Positions 36,101 through 44,423 of a stretch of DNA of 64,000 bases are shown in pieces; within the stretch, counting starts at the first letter, position 1; each line of letters starts with the position of its first letter. The DNA is taken from positions 3,596,001 through 3,660,000 of the forward strand of contig NZ_CP120733.1 in NCBI RefSeq assembly GCF_029542625.1, given 5' to 3'. The DNA comes from Tepidibacter hydrothermalis. Lineage in GTDB: Bacteria > Bacillota > Clostridia > Peptostreptococcales > Peptostreptococcaceae. The position numbers and the translations under genes were made by a program. A model generated the notes under the pieces. The model ran no database searches. It was not told where the DNA came from and saw nothing but the letters and a program-made list of their open reading frames with translations.

Positions 36101-37345
36101 CTAATGATTTATTATTTTTGCTGATAACATTTCTATTACCGCTTCTGTTCTTATTCTTAGCTGTTCTATATCTTCATAATTATAGTCTGTTTCAATTCTA
36201 AATACAGGAATACCCTCTTCCTTGAATTTTTCTTCAACATCCTCTAATTCAAAGTCGTAGCACAAGTGACCTTTTAATATATGGTAGAGTACTCCTTTAA
36301 TATTTTGTTCTCTAGCAATTTTTTTAAGAGATCTAATTCTATGTTCACTTGGAATGAAATATGGAGAATAATCATATAAATAATGCTTTAATGCTATATA
36401 ATTTAGTAAATCTTTTGAAGAATTTTCATAGTGAATAATTTCATCAACGTAAAACTTACTCGCTTCTATTTCAACATCAGCTATCTCTGCCCCTAATTCC
36501 TCTAACAGTAGAGGTATTTTCATATTTGGAAAATAAATAGGAGAACCAATAACGAATATTCGCGGCTTTATTTTACTATTCACATCTTCTTTTACTGTAT
36601 TTTTTAATTCTTCATTCAATATTTGCATTTCATAAGTCCATTTCCTAAGATCATTATTGAAATAATATGTATTCATTATGAAAAGCATTAAGCTTGCAGA
36701 AATAATTTGAGGATTCTCTCTTCTTATCTCCATCAACTGCTTTATCTGAAGCTTTGCTAAGTTAACTAGCTTAACTGCTTGTATTAAATTTTTATGATTC
36801 ATTTTTTTTCTCGTTTTCTTTTCTAGTAAAGACTTTATCTTATCAATCTGATATATCCACTTAAGCTTTGACCCTTCAGTCCATTTAATAGGTGGTATTT
36901 CAACAGGGTACACTTCCATATCCTTAGAAAGCATACCCACCATTTTTCTTTCACTATCATAGGCTACTGGTGCGATAATTGCTTTGCAATCAAGAATATC
37001 AGGAACTAAACCTGACTTAATCATTCCTACTGTTGATCTTACTACTGGGTCTGTATCCCTTGGCACATATTCATCAGCAGCAAGTCCAGCTTCAAAGCTT
37101 CCACCTAATATCCATACTGGTTGTGCCCCTAGAGCATAAATCATTTCTTCAGGAATGCATTTACCAATCAATCCTATTTTCGGAATTTTATTATCTTCAT
37201 TTTTTTTAAGAAACCAATTTTCAGCTAATGTAAAAAAGTATTCACTATTTTTAGGACATGTCTGATCTTGCCTTAGTTTTTTTAACGTATTAATTATATT
37301 GTTTTTATAACTATCTAAAATTCTTTCATCAACTTTTTTATTCAT
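36101..37345 (-). CDS. cysteine-depleted HgdB-family paralogue
   Basis: 414-residue paralogue of the protein at 32905-34173; the folds align along their length (CPKNSEYF, PEEMIYALGAQPVWILGG, PVVRSTVG, VIGSPIYFPNMKIPLLLEE, RIETDYNYEDIEQLRIR). Only four cysteines remain. C72 and C91 of the partner have no exact counterpart (a cysteine sits two residues off at 63), C110 becomes D, C140 becomes Y, the 306 and 338/340 cysteines are gone, and C373 becomes H with a cysteine two places later. It therefore probably cannot hold the same double-cubane cluster and may be a structural or modified-cluster subunit of a heterodimer. ATG after AAGGGATGATATAG. First gene of the operon. Confidence 0.8.
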   Translation of the reverse strand: MNKKVDERILDSYKNNIINTLKKLRQDQTCPKNSEYFFTLAENWFLKKNEDNKIPKIGLIGKCIPEEMIYALGAQPVWILGGSFEAGLAADEYVPRDTDPVVRSTVGMIKSGLVPDILDCKAIIAPVAYDSERKMVGMLSKDMEVYPVEIPPIKWTEGSKLKWIYQIDKIKSLLEKKTRKKMNHKNLIQAVKLVNLAKLQIKQLMEIRRENPQIISASLMLFIMNTYYFNNDLRKWTYEMQILNEELKNTVKEDVNSKIKPRIFVIGSPIYFPNMKIPLLLEELGAEIADVEIEASKFYVDEIIHYENSSKDLLNYIALKHYLYDYSPYFIPSEHRIRSLKKIAREQNIKGVLYHILKGHLCYDFELEDVEEKFKEEGIPVFRIETDYNYEDIEQLRIRTEAVIEMLSAKIINH

Positions 37346-37711
37346 CTATATCATCCCTTTATTATGAATTGTATAAAAATCCATTTTTAATCTATCAAAC
37401 AGCTTTGAATATATATTTATTATAGTTTTTTTTAATTAGAGCACTCTTATAGGAAAATTAGAATTTGATTAAAAACAATTAAATTTCTATAATATATAAA
37501 AATCTAGTTTATTACCCCATCTTACCTTTGCTATATATTTTATTGGTACTTATCAATACTCATTTTTCAATTATTATCTTATATTTCAAACATATATTAG
37601 AATCTATAAGTATCAGATATAATCTCCATTTTAGAATTAATCATTGAGTATAAAAAAAATCATTTTAACAATAATATTAGTAAAAGTTACTATCCAAAAG
37701 GAGTTGTTTAT
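37346..37711. other. 366-bp AT-rich divergent intergenic region
   Basis: Separates the minus-strand redox operon from the plus-strand DUF421 gene. A TATAAT-like -10 for the operon lies at 37419-37424 (minus strand), but no good -35 is visible. It should hold both promoters and any operator of the two-component regulator. I see no RNA gene, repeat or long palindrome in it. Confidence 0.4.
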
Positions 37712-38266
37712 ATGCCCTTTATATTAAAACCGATTTTCCTTTATATTACTGCAGTAGTTTTGATTAGAATAACTGGTAGAAGATCAATTGCGCAAATGAC
37801 CATTTCTCAAACAATTTTAATGATATCTTTGGGTAACATAATAGTTGAACCTTTTGCAGACAAAGATATTAATAAAACTATAACTGTAGCTGTAATCTTT
37901 ACTATTTTATTGATGCTATTTGAAATTGCAGAATATTATTCTAAGAGCTTTGAAAATCTTTTAGTTGGAAAAGAAAAAATTATCGTAGATAATGGCATAA
38001 TTAATCAAAAGAATATGAAAAAACTAAAACTTACTAATGATGAGCTATATTCTAGATTAAGACAAAAAGGAATTAATAAACTTGAAGATGTAAAAAAAGC
38101 TACATTAGAGTCTAATGGAGAGTTAGGACATGAATTAATAAAAGCTTCTCAACCTATTACAGTTGGAGATATGGAGTTTATATTAAATAAATTTCTTAAT
38201 AAACAAAACAATTCTTCAGAATATATAAATTTAGTTGATGAGTTGAAAAAAAAGAACACACAATAA
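37712..38266 (+). CDS. DUF421 (YetF-like) membrane protein
   Basis: 184-residue protein of the DUF421/YetF family, linked in Bacillus and Clostridium to the spore or cell envelope but without a defined reaction. Three N-terminal TM helices (ILKPIFLYITAVVLIRIT, SQTILMISLGNIIV, TITVAVIFTILLMLFEIAEY) precede the soluble domain with GKEKIIVDNGIINQKNMKKL, TNDELYSRLRQKGI and AT-LESNGEL. GRRSIAQMT after the first helix is a family hallmark. The ATG follows AAAAGGAGTTGTTTAT. A weak hairpin (around 38253-38292) follows the stop. Confidence 0.87.
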   Translation: MPFILKPIFLYITAVVLIRITGRRSIAQMTISQTILMISLGNIIVEPFADKDINKTITVAVIFTILLMLFEIAEYYSKSFENLLVGKEKIIVDNGIINQKNMKKLKLTNDELYSRLRQKGINKLEDVKKATLESNGELGHELIKASQPITVGDMEFILNKFLNKQNNSSEYINLVDELKKKNTQ

Positions 38267-38326
38267 GATTTTTTAATCTTAATTATGTGTCCTTATAATT
38301 AATTTTATTTATATTTAATAATTGTA

Positions 38327-38752
38327 TTACCTAAAACAATAACTATTATTATAATAATTCTTCTTCTTTCCTTTACTTTTTCTTGTTTCAATTAACTCTT
38401 TTATTTTATCAATATACTCTTTATCTTGTGCAATTCTTATTAAACTTGTTAAATAATAAAAGTTTGTACTCTTTGGTATCTTTTTATTTACTACTAAGTC
38501 AATAGCCATCTTTGCGGAGTTAAAATTTTTCAAATGAGTATGTCCATCACTAAAATCTTTTTTCGAATTATAAACAACATATCCTTTTTTTATAGGAAAT
38601 ATAATAAACTCTCTCTTTTCATAAACTTTACTGAACAAACCACTCATTCCTTTCAATTTTATTTTATTCAAAGCTAAAAATTCTAAAACTACACCTATTA
38701 AGGTTAAAAATAAGAACTTAATAGCATTTGAGTTAACTTCCCAAAAGGGCAC
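38327..38752 (-). CDS. hypothetical membrane-anchored protein, start uncertain
   Basis: Up to 141 residues that I do not recognise. One hydrophobic N-terminal segment (AIKFLFLTLIGVVLEFLAL) precedes a basic alpha/beta-looking soluble part. The C terminus is highly basic (RKSKGKKKNYYNN). The open frame begins at a GTG with no ribosome site, so the true start may be an internal codon or the gene may be truncated. It is convergent with the DUF421 gene. Coding reality is supported only by length and codon pattern. Confidence 0.4.
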   Translation of the reverse strand: MPFWEVNSNAIKFLFLTLIGVVLEFLALNKIKLKGMSGLFSKVYEKREFIIFPIKKGYVVYNSKKDFSDGHTHLKNFNSAKMAIDLVVNKKIPKSTNFYYLTSLIRIAQDKEYIDKIKELIETRKSKGKKKNYYNNSYCFR

Positions 38753-39006
38753 ATGTAACTAAAAATTTAGTTGGAATAAAAACTCCTCAATTAAGTTTCT
38801 GTTTATACTAACATGAGCTTATATATTAACTTTTTAGATTGAAGGATGATACAGTTATTATTTATTAAGTTATATATTTAAAATATTTTTTACCTACTTT
38901 TATTTTACAACATTTAATCACTCTTATTGTAAATTTTTTATTAAATTTATGATTTTACAGATATTACATAAATAGATCTATACATTAAAACTTCTATACA
39001 GTTATT

Positions 39007-39633
39007 TCAAACTGCTTTTGGCGACTTTTTTATTTCTTGTGACCATAGAGGTATAAGTTTAAGTGCTGCTTTCCCAAAAATAGGATCAAACATAACGCTT
39101 AGATTTTTTTCTATCTCGCTTATACAAAACTCCCATCCCATCGGCTCTTTATATGCTCTTTTACTGGTTATTGCATCTATAGCATCACATATAGCTATTA
39201 TTCTAGATCCCATTGGAATTTCTTTTTCCTTTATTCCCATAGGATAGCCTCTTCCATCCCATCTCTCATGGTGATGAAGTACTATTTTTGAAATTTCTTT
39301 TAACTCTTTTGAGTTTCCCAAAATATCACATCCTATAGTAGGGTGTAGTTTTATTTTTTCCCATTCAGCATCAGTTAATTTTCCTGTTTTGTTCAATATT
39401 CCATCAGGTATTCCTATTTTCCCAATATCATGAAGGTGTGCAGCTATGTGAATAGTTTCTCTTTTTCTACCTCTAATCCCCAACTCTTTACACATATCCT
39501 CAGCCATCTTAGCTACCCTATCTGAATGACCTTTTGTGTATACATCTTTTGCTTCTAAAGCTTTTATAAGACTTTCTATTATATCATGATAAAATTTTTT
39601 TCTTTTAAAGCTTTTTATATATTCTCTAAACAT
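39007..39633 (-). CDS. stand-alone HD-GYP domain phosphohydrolase
   Basis: 208 residues, almost entirely HD-GYP domain, the class that hydrolyses cyclic di-GMP. It shows HSDRVAKMAEDM, HLHDIGKIGIPDGIL with H68/D69, HPTIGCDIL and the GYP signature HHERWDGRGYPMGI. There is no sensor or receiver domain, so regulation must come from expression or partners. The ATG follows CAAGGAAGGGTAAATTT. It is divergent from a GGDEF diguanylate cyclase gene across a 320-bp gap holding repeat A3, so the two genes encode opposing enzyme types. Confidence 0.9.
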   Translation of the reverse strand: MFREYIKSFKRKKFYHDIIESLIKALEAKDVYTKGHSDRVAKMAEDMCKELGIRGRKRETIHIAAHLHDIGKIGIPDGILNKTGKLTDAEWEKIKLHPTIGCDILGNSKELKEISKIVLHHHERWDGRGYPMGIKEKEIPMGSRIIAICDAIDAITSKRAYKEPMGWEFCISEIEKNLSVMFDPIFGKAALKLIPLWSQEIKKSPKAV

Positions 39634-39716
39634 AAATTTACCCTTCCTTGAACATATGATCGAAATTCATTATCAATTATACCATATTTATATTTTATTT
39701 TCCTTTAATTTCTTAT

Positions 39717-39826
39717 AAAAATTCGTCTAGTCGCTATGAACTGACTTATGTCGCCAGCGATCCCTACTGGCTCCGTTACTCAAACATAGTTTCAAGTATA
39801 CTTAACTTCATCAATGTTATATGTAC
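39717..39826 (+). repeat. intergenic repeat family A, copy 3
   Basis: AAATTCGTCTAGTCGCTATG, then GACTTATGTCGCCAGCGATC and GGCTCCGTTACTCAAACATAG, ending near CATCAATGTTATATGTA. The hairpin is eroded (one C-A mismatch at the base), making it the most diverged full-length copy. Confidence 0.75.
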
Positions 39827-39885
39827 CCAAACTTTTACAATAGCTTGGTATATAAAAATCTTGTATATTATCATTCGTGTTTTAA

Positions 39886-39935
39886 TTGACAATTAAATAA
39901 TTTTTGTTTATCATTGTTATTGATATCGATTCTCA
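39886..39935 (+). promoter_or_regulatory. sigma-A promoter with overlapping Fur-like operator before the GGDEF gene
   Basis: TTGACA (39886-39891) and TATCAT (39909-39914) with a 17-bp spacer. TGATATCGATTCTCA (39921-39935) falls at the expected transcription start and matches the Fur 7-1-7 consensus TGATAATNATTATCA at 11 of 14 defined positions. The promoter is convincing; the operator is a candidate. Confidence 0.5.
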
Positions 39936-39956
39936 ATTTTAAAGGAGGTTTTTACT

Positions 39957-41045
39957 TTGGTGACTTTTAAAGAAGATCAACATTTAAGAATTAAGATCTT
40001 TAATGAAATATATATGGGACTTAAAATAATGTCTTTATTTTTTGTATTAATGTTAATATTATTTGTTCCATTAGATGAGCATTTTAAGTCTAAGCTTATA
40101 TCTTTTTCATTTTTTTATTTCTCTTATATATCATTGACTTTCCTATTGTTTTTTAAGGGAATCGAAAAATTCAATACTGTTATTTCAATTTTTGATGCTA
40201 TTTTCACAGCATTTTTTATCCATATATCTAATGATAATTTTCATTCTTTTTTAGCTATATCTTATATATACATAATGTTTCAAATCCTAGTTGATAAAAA
40301 AGGTTATGTATTTTTTTATCCTTTTTTATTTACTATTTTAGATTTTATATTAATCTATTTCTATTCTGAGAGTTCTATAACTATAGATTCTTTTTTCCAT
40401 ATATTTTTTATGTATATTTTTGCATATATTTTTTCTTCTATAGTAAAACAACAATTAGAACTGGAAGAAAAGATACACTTTTTATTTACTAAGGTCGAGG
40501 ATAAAAATAAAGAACTAAGAAATATGGTAGATATGGATTATCTCACTAATCTTTTAAATCATAAGAGCTTTTATTCTTCTTTTGACGAACTTTTAGATCA
40601 TTACAAAAACTCAAAAAGAGAATTTTCACTTGCTCTTATGGATATAGATAATTTTAAAAAAGTTAATGATACATATGGTCATCTTGCTGGTGATATTATT
40701 TTAAAAGAAAGTGCTACTATAATATCTAATATATCTGGAAACAATCATATGGCTTTTAGATATGGCGGAGAAGAGTTTGCACTTCTTTTAAAAGATACAG
40801 GTGTTAGCTCTTCTTATATGATTTGTGAAGAAATTAGAAATACTATTGAAAATCATGTATTTGTAGTAAATGGAGATTGTATTAGAATAACATTAAGCAT
40901 AGGCCTTATGTCTAGCTGTAATGGATTTGATATTTCTAACCCTAGAGAGTTTATATCTAATACTGATATCCTTTTGTACAAAGCCAAGAATTCTGGCAAA
41001 AATGTGGTAATGCTAAAAGAATTAGATAGATTTATATGTAATTAA
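39957..41045 (+). CDS. membrane diguanylate cyclase (GGDEF domain)
   Basis: 362-residue protein with an N-terminal membrane part of about six helices (residues 20-165) and a C-terminal GGDEF domain. Signatures are DMDYLTNLLNHKSFY, ALMDIDNFKKVNDTYGHLAG and the active site RYGGEEFALLL; GGEEF is a functional variant. An inhibitory RxxD site is not evident just before it. It should make cyclic di-GMP in response to a membrane-sensed signal. Start is TTG 39957, eight bases after AAGGAGG, with a GTG next to it as an alternative. A promoter with a Fur-like operator lies upstream, hinting at iron control. Confidence 0.9.
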   Translation: MVTFKEDQHLRIKIFNEIYMGLKIMSLFFVLMLILFVPLDEHFKSKLISFSFFYFSYISLTFLLFFKGIEKFNTVISIFDAIFTAFFIHISNDNFHSFLAISYIYIMFQILVDKKGYVFFYPFLFTILDFILIYFYSESSITIDSFFHIFFMYIFAYIFSSIVKQQLELEEKIHFLFTKVEDKNKELRNMVDMDYLTNLLNHKSFYSSFDELLDHYKNSKREFSLALMDIDNFKKVNDTYGHLAGDIILKESATIISNISGNNHMAFRYGGEEFALLLKDTGVSSSYMICEEIRNTIENHVFVVNGDCIRITLSIGLMSSCNGFDISNPREFISNTDILLYKAKNSGKNVVMLKELDRFICN

Positions 41046-41047
41046 AT

Positions 41048-41086
41048 AAACACTTCAAGTGATTGCAATTACTTGAAGTGTTTTTA
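41048..41086. terminator. terminator between the GGDEF and CPBP genes
   Basis: AACACTTCAAGT / ACTTGAAGTGTT, perfect 12-bp stem, T5 on the plus side and an interrupted T-run on the minus side. It probably serves both convergent genes. Confidence 0.8.
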
Positions 41087-41101
41087 TTATTTTGTCAAAA
41101 T

Positions 41102-41974
41102 TTATATTTTATTTCTGACCTTTAATGGTAAAATATATCCTCTTTTGAAATATGCATACCCACTTAATAAAATTAACAAACAAAGTATAATTACTTCTGT
41201 AAATCCACAAATAAAAACATGTATACCTATATTTACATTATTGAAATGCTCAAAATATCCCATAAAACTTCCAGATATTGAAACAAAATAATCCCATAAA
41301 AGATGTGCAATAAAAGAATACACCAATTTTTTTGTCATTACATATATAATTCCTAAAAAAATAGACATAGTTAGAGATGCAAAAAATCTAGCTATACTAG
41401 TGAAATGATAAAGTCCAAATATTATTGATGATAATATAATGAAGATTTTTACATCCTCTTTTTCCTTAACAAAAACTTTATATAAAGTGTATCTGAAAAA
41501 AATCTCCTCAGCAGCTACTGCAATGGCAACCCAAATTATAAAAATTAAAACATCAACAGGATTATTCATATAAGAATCACCAGCATTATTTATTTTTTCG
41601 ATAAAATAACCAATTGATTTTGTTACATCTGGATTAATCATAAAATCAATTTGATATATCAATACACTAGTAAATGCAGCAACTAAAGAACAAAATAGTG
41701 TAATCAATAAATTATCCATACAGTTATATTTACTCAATTTAATTTCTTCAAATAATCCACTATAGTGAATATTGAAAAATATTTTTCCTACTAATATAAA
41801 GGATATTAACACTGTAGTTGCGGCAATGAATTTCCCTAAGGATGGCATCCCCAAAAAAATCTGGATTACATCTGTAAGTAACAATATTAAAAAACATATA
41901 AACGATAAACCAATCGATATAAATACATATTCACTTCTATTTATAATCTTTTTTATAAAATTATCTATTTTCAT
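41102..41974 (-). CDS. CPBP-family intramembrane metalloprotease homologue
   Basis: 290-residue polytopic protein with about seven to eight TM helices. The CPBP (Abi/CAAX protease-like) motifs are present: EEIFFRY in motif 1 (glutamate pair plus arginine), FGLYHF in motif 2 and HLLWDYF in motif 3. Family members cleave membrane proteins or process peptides; some give bacteriocin self-immunity. The start is the ATG after GATGAGGTGGAAA; an upstream in-frame ATG has no ribosome site. No peptide or immunity genes adjoin it, so the role is open. Confidence 0.85.
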   Translation of the reverse strand: MKIDNFIKKIINRSEYVFISIGLSFICFLILLLTDVIQIFLGMPSLGKFIAATTVLISFILVGKIFFNIHYSGLFEEIKLSKYNCMDNLLITLFCSLVAAFTSVLIYQIDFMINPDVTKSIGYFIEKINNAGDSYMNNPVDVLIFIIWVAIAVAAEEIFFRYTLYKVFVKEKEDVKIFIILSSIIFGLYHFTSIARFFASLTMSIFLGIIYVMTKKLVYSFIAHLLWDYFVSISGSFMGYFEHFNNVNIGIHVFICGFTEVIILCLLILLSGYAYFKRGYILPLKVRNKI

Positions 41975-42229
41975 TTTCCACCTCATCACATTATTATTTT
42001 TATACTGTGATAATATCATATCTATGTTATGTACTAAAAAGTAGATTGAAATCCTTTTATATCCAATATTTTACATCTCAACTTGAATTATACTCTAGAA
42101 TGGTGGTTTTTAAAAGTACTTTGAAATAATAAAAAATTATCAAAACTAATCCTTTTTCTAATTGATTTTAGTTTATATTTGTCAGTAAGGGAAAGCTTAG
42201 TTTGAACGCATCTAAAATAAATATGAGAA

Positions 42230-42274
42230 TAAAAAAACATGTAATTATATACAATATTGTATATAATTACATGT
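42230..42274 (-). terminator. terminator of glmS formed by a 38-bp perfect dyad
   Basis: ACATGTAATTATATACAAT immediately followed by its exact complement (42237-42274), then T7 on the minus strand. Perfect 19-bp arms with no separate loop are unusually long for a terminator. Confidence 0.8.
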
Positions 42275-42287
42275 TCTAATTTATATA

Positions 42288-44114
42288 TTATTCAACTGTA
42301 ACAGACTTAGCTAAGTTTCTTGGCTTATCTACATCGCAACCTCTCTTAGTTGCAACATGATAAGAAAGTATTTGAAGTGGAACAACAGTTAATATACTAG
42401 ATAATACATCATCAACCTCTGGTATATATATAACTCTATCTGCTGCCTTCTCTACCTCTTTATTACCTTCCTTCGCAAGAGCTATTACATAAGCCCCTCT
42501 CGCCTTAACTTCTTTCATATTAGAAACCATCTTCTCAAATAAAACATCTTGAGTAGCTATAGATATAACTGGAGTACCTTCCTCTATTAAAGCTATCGGT
42601 CCATGCTTTAACTCTCCTGCCGGGAAAGCTTCTGCATGAATGTAAGATATCTCTTTTAATTTAAGAGCTCCCTCCATAGCAAGACAATAATCAAGACCTC
42701 TTCCTAAATAGAAAGCATCCTTTGAATCTTTTATTTCTTCAGCTATCTTCTCTATATCATCAGAATTATCGATTATTTCCTGTACCTTATCTGATGTCTC
42801 ACCTAACTTAGATATCATTGTTTTGTATTGTTCCTTAGTTATAGTTCCTTTTTTGATTGCAAAATCAAGTGCTATCATATATAAAGAAACAAGTTGAGTT
42901 GTATAAGCTTTAGTAGATGCAACAGCAATCTCTGGTCCTGCCCAAGTATAGAATACATCATCAGCTTCTCTTGATACAGATGATCCTACAACATTTGTTA
43001 TAGCAAGTATTCTAGCTCCCTTAGACTTAGCTTCTTTAAGAGCAGCTAATGTATCTGCTGTTTCACCTGATTGACTTACAACTATTAATAAAGTGTTCTC
43101 ATCAACAAATGCATCTCTATATCTAAACTCAGAAGCTATATCAGTTTCTACAGGTATTTTAGCAAATTTTTCTATAGCATGCTTTCCTACAAGTCCAGCG
43201 TAGTAAGCTGTTCCACAAGCAACTATATATACCTTATTTATATTATCAAGCTCAGCCTTAGTAAGCTTTATATCATCTAATTTTATATCACCATTTTCAT
43301 CAAGTCTTCTATTTAAAGTCTCTTTGATTCCATTTGGTTGTTCATTTATCTCTTTTATCATAAAGTGATCGAATCCACCTTTTGATGCAGCCTCTATATC
43401 CCACTTTACGTTATATATTTCTCTTTTTACTTCTTCTCTATCTTGATTAAATATTTTAACACTATCTTTAGTTAAGTGTACGACTTCTCCATTTTCTAAG
43501 AAATATACATTTCTTGTATACTTAAGAAGTGCAGGTATATCAGATGCTATGAAGTTTTCACCTTCTCCTATACCTATAACTAGTGGACTCTCATTTCTAA
43601 CTGCTACTAATTCATCTGGATTATCCTTAGATATTACACCTAAAGCGTATGCCCCTCTTAACTTAGCCATAGCCTTATAAACTGCATCTAATAAATCCCC
43701 TTCATAGTAGTAGTCTACTAAGTGAGCTACAACCTCAGTATCTGTTTCTGACTTAAATACTTTTCCTTCAGATATTAACCACTCTTTTAACTGCATATAG
43801 TTTTCTATTATTCCATTATGAACTACAGCTATAGTTGAATCCATATTTAAATGAGGATGTGAATTAACATCTGATGGTGCTCCATGAGTTGCCCATCTTG
43901 TATGACCTATACCTATATTAGATGATAAAGGGTTTGCCTTTAAGTCATCTGCTAAAACAGAAAGTCTTCCCTTGAATTTTCTAACTGATAAACTATCTCC
44001 TGAATTTACAGCACAACCTGCTGAGTCATAACCTCTGTACTCAAGCTTAGAAAGTCCTTCTATTAATACCTCTGTTGCTTGCCTATTTCCAATATAACCT
44101 ACGATTCCACACAT
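42288..44114 (-). CDS. glmS: glutamine-fructose-6-phosphate aminotransferase
   Basis: Makes glucosamine-6-phosphate for cell-wall precursors. The 608 residues include the N-terminal glutaminase domain starting MCGIVGYIGN (nucleophile C2, with GHTRWATHG and HNGIIENY) and two SIS isomerase domains (ACGTAYYAGLVGK, SQSGETADTLAAL, ending with DKPRNLAKSVTVE). Full length. ATG after AAGGAGGTTTATTTATT. Its leader holds a glmS ribozyme, so the product destabilises its own mRNA. It lies downstream of glmM but behind a terminator, and therefore has a separate transcript. Confidence 0.98.
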   Translation of the reverse strand: MCGIVGYIGNRQATEVLIEGLSKLEYRGYDSAGCAVNSGDSLSVRKFKGRLSVLADDLKANPLSSNIGIGHTRWATHGAPSDVNSHPHLNMDSTIAVVHNGIIENYMQLKEWLISEGKVFKSETDTEVVAHLVDYYYEGDLLDAVYKAMAKLRGAYALGVISKDNPDELVAVRNESPLVIGIGEGENFIASDIPALLKYTRNVYFLENGEVVHLTKDSVKIFNQDREEVKREIYNVKWDIEAASKGGFDHFMIKEINEQPNGIKETLNRRLDENGDIKLDDIKLTKAELDNINKVYIVACGTAYYAGLVGKHAIEKFAKIPVETDIASEFRYRDAFVDENTLLIVVSQSGETADTLAALKEAKSKGARILAITNVVGSSVSREADDVFYTWAGPEIAVASTKAYTTQLVSLYMIALDFAIKKGTITKEQYKTMISKLGETSDKVQEIIDNSDDIEKIAEEIKDSKDAFYLGRGLDYCLAMEGALKLKEISYIHAEAFPAGELKHGPIALIEEGTPVISIATQDVLFEKMVSNMKEVKARGAYVIALAKEGNKEVEKAADRVIYIPEVDDVLSSILTVVPLQILSYHVATKRGCDVDKPRNLAKSVTVE

Positions 44115-44159
44115 AATAAATAAACCTCCTTAAAATTTTTAAAAATTTAATATATTTAA

Positions 44160-44310
44160 GGAGAAAGGTCGTTTTGCTCAAGCCTTTTTTGTACATATAA
44201 TTACTCATATGTTTTGTTAAACTCTAACGATGGCAAAATCACCGCAGGGCACCCGCCGATAATCGATACTCCCTGACCTCGTCAACTAAATAAAATTTAG
44301 TCCTAGCGCT
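44160..44310 (-). promoter_or_regulatory. glmS self-cleaving ribozyme/riboswitch
   Basis: Minus-strand leader contains AGCGCTAGGACT, GTTGACGAGGTCAGGGAGTA, TCGA, then TCGGCGGGTGCCCTGCGGTG, which is the glmS ribozyme core. Glucosamine-6-phosphate is the cofactor for cleavage, expected between A (44310) and G (44309). The 3' pseudoknot/P4 region runs to about 44160, shortly before the ribosome site. Confidence 0.96.
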
Positions 44311-44337
44311 TTTTTATAGAGTTTTTCTTATATCTTG

Positions 44338-44390
44338 CTAAAAATACAGAAGGCTAATAATACTAAGTTCATAAGCCTTCTTGTATTCTC
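44338..44390 (-). terminator. terminator of glmM
   Basis: AATACAAGAAGGCTTA / TAGCCTTCTGTATT stem (small mismatches) with a long loop, then T5 on the minus strand, directly ahead of the glmS leader. Confidence 0.7.
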
Positions 44391-44423
44391 AACATCAAAC
44401 TCTATATTACATAAATATTTAAT

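Noticed and set aside
39840-39955. c-di-GMP riboswitch in the leader of the GGDEF gene
   Set aside because: The GEMM core sequence is not present; only a promoter and Fur-like site are seen.
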